DNA from: Zonotrichia leucophrys gambelii
Taxonomy: Eukaryota > Chordata > Aves > Passeriformes > Passerellidae
Reading direction: 5' to 3'
DNA: 64,000 bases
Assembly (NCBI RefSeq): GCF_028769735.1
Contig: NC_088178.1
Location: 620,001-684,000 of the forward strand
A program made the translations under genes and the position numbers. This document shows, piece after piece, positions 60,051 to 64,000 of the stretch. The stretch's first letter is position 1. Each line of letters starts with the position of its first letter. The notes under the pieces were generated by a model. The model saw only the letters and a list, made by a program, of their open reading frames with translations. It had not been told where the DNA came from and searched no databases.

Positions 60051-62460
60051 CTACAGGAGAGGAGACAAAAAGAGAGGAAATCAGGTAACCTTGGCCTCTT
60101 GAGAACTGCATGAAATGTGTGCTTAGCCTGAAAAAGATAGAAAAAGAGTGTGGGTGGTACATGGGACAACACTGGGTGGTTTTACAAGAACATTTTAAAA
60201 ACAGATGGGGAAAGGTGAAGTCAAACACTGCTCCCAGTAGCACTGATGTATCCCTCACCCCAAATGTACCAACTTCATCAGCCTTTCCACACATAAATGT
60301 GAATTTCCTATTGTTTTGAGGGAACAAAGAGACACAGTTCTGATAGACATGCTTAGTGAATGACCAGCTTCAAACCTTCTACGCTTCTTGACCACCAAAA
60401 TAAGCTGTTTCTCCAAAAGTATTTTTCCCTGTCCATCCCTTCACTCTGAAACTGCATGGAAAAACTCCCTGTAAAATGTTATGTATTTCATAAACTGTAC
60501 CATCTGCTGCATGAGGAATCCCTCCCTTTGTCTGAGAGCACTCAAAGGAGAGATGCTGCATTATAGGTACACAATTATAATTTTTTCACAAATATATGCA
60601 TGATACACATGTATGCACACACATATACGGTGAAGGAGACATTCCAAGACTAAATATTTACATATCAGTAAAAAAAAAAGCTTTTGTAGAGAATGATAAG
60701 GTGAACAAATTTGCTATAAATCAGAGCTCACCAGCTTTAACAATTCTGGTCCTGACCATACGTTTGAAATGAACAATTTTAACACCAATCTGACACCAAG
60801 GGCAACTTTTTAAGATGACCACAAAGAGTGTAGGGCCTTGAGGAGAATGATAAAGACCAGACCAGTACCAGCTAAATCCATTTTAAGGATTACATTTTAT
60901 ACAGACAACTATCTTCTACTAGCTTTGTTTGCTTTAGTTACCTCGTACATAACATAATTTAAGTAAGTACAAAGCATAAGTTGAGTTTGCAGTTTTATTA
61001 TGCAGATATTTCTTGAAGATAATGGAACCAAAGAAAGGAAACCACTTTGCAAGAGTAACTGCTGGAAATTGTATGCAGTTTGCCCTAAAACACTGCTGGA
61101 TCCAAAGTACAATTATTACACATTTGCTCACACACCAGACACTTGGCATTACGCTTAATGATTCTGCCAGTTTCAAGCTCAGCTGGGATATAAAAGGTGG
61201 AAGAATGGCTTTCTGTCTCCTTTTTTCTTTTCTCCTTTTTTTTTTTCCATAGGTACATCTGCAGCACAAATGGCTTACATTATGGAATCTGAGGCTTGCA
61301 AGAAAACCCAGCCAAAAAGTTGATTAAATATTCAGGCAACAGCGAAGTTACTTGACTTTAAAGTAGCTCTGTAATGTGGTCACGAGCTGTGTGTGATTGC
61401 AGTATGAATACTCTCATTGCAGCTGAAGAGGGCTGAAGGTTGGGATGGGGAGTTTTTCATTCTGAGCCTTCAAAAAAAGAGTGATCTTAATAAAAACACA
61501 GTCATCATCTTTATTCTCACCAGAATGTTAGAAGCACCATATGCCACTTGCTTTCACAGCACAACTGAAAGGATATGGTTCTGAAACTTCACCAAACCTC
61601 TACAGGATCTGCTGCAGTTAACTGACCTTAACAACATTCAAAGCTTCCTCAGCACTCTCCTAATCTCAAACCCTTTGGGATCTTTTGTATTTGGGTGCTG
61701 TTGTTGCCTTTTTTTTTTAACTGCTTCATTAGTTATACAAAAGTCGACTCACCCATCTGACTCACCCATCTACAGCAAACTCACCTTTCACTCAGGTATT
61801 AACACCCTCAGAAACAGCAGGCCAGCACTGTGTGCTGGAAAGCTTGAGCCATAAATCAGTAATGGGATGACTCCAGCAGTCCTTGGAGGACAGTTTCCAG
61901 CAGAGCTGCAATACACCGTGGCAGCTTCAGGCAGGCCTGCAATAGCCAACATTTGAGTTTCCACCCTGAGGGACTTTAGGCACTGCTCCTGAATGCCAAT
62001 ATCCTCTGCCATCCTTTTTTTACAGGCCTTGCAAGGCTTTGATGTTATTGCAGCATGGAGAATAAAGCAGAACGCAATAAAAAAATAATGTACTACAAAT
62101 ATCCTTGAGATACCTTAGCAAAAATCACAAAAACAAATAAATGTTCAAGGTTGGGAAGGGACAATGGATTGTATGTCCATGTGCTCTGAATTTGGTCACA
62201 AAGACAGGGTCCACATGCCCCAGGGGTGACAGGCTTTCACTCAGACATGCCTACACTTAGGAATGAACATTTCTGTCAGGCAGCTTCCTTCCCCCAAGCT
62301 CATCCTTTGCACGAGCCCCTCACGAGCATTTTGTGTTCTTTAAGAAACTCTGCTTTTTGAGACTTTGAGGCCACAACTGTGCATGTTTACTTAGGTCACA
62401 CATCCCAGAGCTGGCATTTCAGAAACCAAAGCCCAAACTGTGCCTCTGCATCCTCCCCAA
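60051..62460. other. No supported exon; upstream region of the minus-strand gene
   Basis: Mostly AT-rich sequence. A minus-strand frame at 61,788-62,012 starts with an ATG in good context (AGGATGGCA) and could be an initial exon, but it has no strong in-phase donor. A perfect donor (AAAG|GTGAGT) lies just after its stop codon. A CACCCATCTGACTCACCCATCT direct repeat occurs at 61,749-61,771. No repeat family is recognised. Confidence 0.3.
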
Positions 62461-62461
62461 A

Positions 62462-63205
62462 CTCAGCACCACTTCTTGGTCATTTACCCCCCAAACACAG
62501 CACCACTTCTTGGTCATTTACCCCCCAAACACAGCACCAATTCTTGTTCATTTACCCCCCAAACACAGCACAATTTCTTGTTCATTTACCCCCAAACACA
62601 GCACCACTTCTTGGTCATTTATCCCCCAAACACAGCACCAATTCTTGGTCATTTACCCCCCACCAAACACAGCATCACTTCTTGGTCATTTACCCCCAAA
62701 CACAGCACCACTTCTGGGTCATTTACCCCCAAACACAGCACCACTTCTTGGTCATTTACCCCCCAAACACAGCACCACTTCTTGGTCATTTACCCCCCAA
62801 ACACAGCATCACTTCTTGGTCATTTACCCCCAAACACAGCACCACTTCTTGGCCATTTACCCCCCAAACACAGCACCACTTCTTGGCCATTTACCCCCCA
62901 AACACAGCACCACTTCTTGGTCATTTACCCCCCAAACACAGCACAATTTCTTGCTCATTTACCCCCCCAAACACAGCACCACTTCTTGCTCATTTACCCC
63001 CCACCAAACACAGCACCACTCATTGTTTATTTCCCCCCAAACACAGCACCACTTCTTGCTCATTTACCCCCCAAACACAGCACCACTTCTTGCTCATTTA
63101 CCCCCCAAACACAGCACCACTTCTTGGTCATTTACCCCCCAAACACAGCACCACTTCTTGGTCATTTATCCCCCAAACACAGCACCAATTCTTGGTCATT
63201 TACTG
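62462..63205. repeat. Minisatellite, 33-34-bp unit, 22 copies
   Basis: Twenty-two tandem copies of a unit containing CAAACACAGCACCACTTCTT followed by GGTCATTTACCCCC, with the number of C residues varying from 5 to 7. Variants include GTTCATT, GCTCATT and GCCATT. Single-base changes in the C run shift the frame, so three frames on plus stay open in overlapping pieces; these are not genes. Confidence 0.95.
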
Positions 63206-63597
63206 CCTACAGGAGTTCACACACATGCCATGAGCAGTTCCACCTCTGATGCTACACCAACCACTCAAAACATAAAACAAACACCCAAGCTGTAACTAAA
63301 GCTGCCAGCCCATTTTCAGTGCACTGAGGACCCGATGTCACACCTCCTAATGAAATTTAAAGACTGAAGCCTGTAGAAGAGCATCAATTTTGTTTCATGA
63401 AGAAAAGCGAAGCAGTGAGTCAAAAAAGTGCCTCACGTGGGTATCTAAGTGATGCTTAAGGATAATGCCTGAAAATTGTGTTTCCCTCTACACAAAATTA
63501 AGACAACCAAATCCATTTCCCTCATTCTTCTGGAGGAAGTTATTGCTCTAAAATATTTACACTGACTGAAAAAGTAACGACAAATTCAAATTGCTAA

Positions 63598-64000
63598 TCT
63601 CTGTGGAGAGGCAATTCCATAATGAATGCTGAGAGCACAAGCTTTGCAGGAACAACTTCTTTGAGCCTTTGTAAAGAAACCACCCCTGGTGCAAGCAACA
63701 GCTTTGCTACGGAGGGTGAAGTGTGCCTGGCTGAGCTGGCTCAGAGCAGGCTGCCAGGAAACCCCAGTGGGATGCAGAAGGATGCTAACTCTGAGGAGAG
63801 CATGCCTTGCTTCCTCCAGCACGTGGCTGTGACCTCCAAAGCCAAACATGCAGCCCTCAGCACAGATCACAGACCTCAGGAAACACGCGGAGCTTCAGCA
63901 GCAGAAGGTGACAAGATGGCCAAGGTGGTTTTGGACACTTCCCTGAAAATATTCAAAAGCCCACAGCCCTGTAATGTGCTCCTTCCTTGGGCAGGGAGCT
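63598..64000 (+). CDS. Possible partial coding exon, open to the right edge
   Basis: A plus frame follows a TAA at 63,595-63,597 and stays open for 134 codons to the window end. The first ATG is at 63,622 (MNAESTSLAGTTSLSLCKET). The composition is Ser/Thr/Ala/Glu/Lys-rich with a later part KMAKVVLDTSLKIFKSPQPC, more protein-like than the chance frames elsewhere. No domain is recognised and the true exon borders cannot be seen. An overlapping minus frame (63,586-63,870) is less protein-like. The call is tentative. Confidence 0.25.

Noticed and set aside
36559..62012. Idea that the coiled-coil gene is DISC1, ZWINT or AXDND1
   Set aside because: Only general coiled-coil resemblance; what I recall of those proteins does not align with the exon peptides, so no symbol was assigned.
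62379..63295. Three overlapping plus frames of 261-284 codons
   Set aside because: They run through the 33-34-base minisatellite, switching frame as the C-run length changes.

Overview
The window looks like nuclear DNA of a bird, most likely a songbird. It carries fragments of CR1 LINEs with the typical avian 3' consensus, many solo LTRs of endogenous retroviruses, and a very high density of minisatellites. No bacterial, plasmid or organelle gene was seen. The long open frames come mostly from tandem repeats or from GC-rich, stop-poor DNA and are not treated as genes.

Left part (1-36 kb): a repeat-rich interval with no gene I can support. It holds minisatellites at about 1.83, 3.46, 6.20, 15.98, 18.58, 21.06, 22.88 and 26.31 kb, a GAA/GAC purine tract at 2.34 kb, and about ten LTRs or LTR pieces in several families. 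One LTR family (A) is present three times at 12.8, 15.3 and 31.8 kb, and another (B) three times at 7.3, 14.7 and 33.8 kb. Two LTRs, at 28.05 and 29.13 kb, have clear TG...CA ends and target-site duplications of 5 and 6 bp. CR1 pieces lie at 8.5, 20.3 and 24.65 kb. Between the repeats are AT-rich stretches that look like candidate conserved non-coding elements, and a small CpG-bearing block at 22.57 kb with three tandem TTAATTACG-type sites.

Right part (36-64 kb): fewer repeats, and the best evidence for a gene. Four minus-strand exons at 60.0, 59.6, 56.6 and 36.6-36.9 kb have consensus splice sites, lengths that are multiples of three, and all splice in phase 0. Together they encode about 245 residues rich in coiled-coil heptads and end at a stop codon. 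I do not recognise the protein. The 5' end is not resolved. A 19.7-kb intron separates the last two exons and contains a minisatellite (53.56 kb) and a CR1 piece. Another minisatellite (62.46 kb) and an open plus-strand frame running off the right edge (63.6 kb) lie upstream.

All calls come from reading the sequence only. Repeat family names are generic because no repeat library could be searched, and LTR boundaries are approximate unless a target-site duplication is given.
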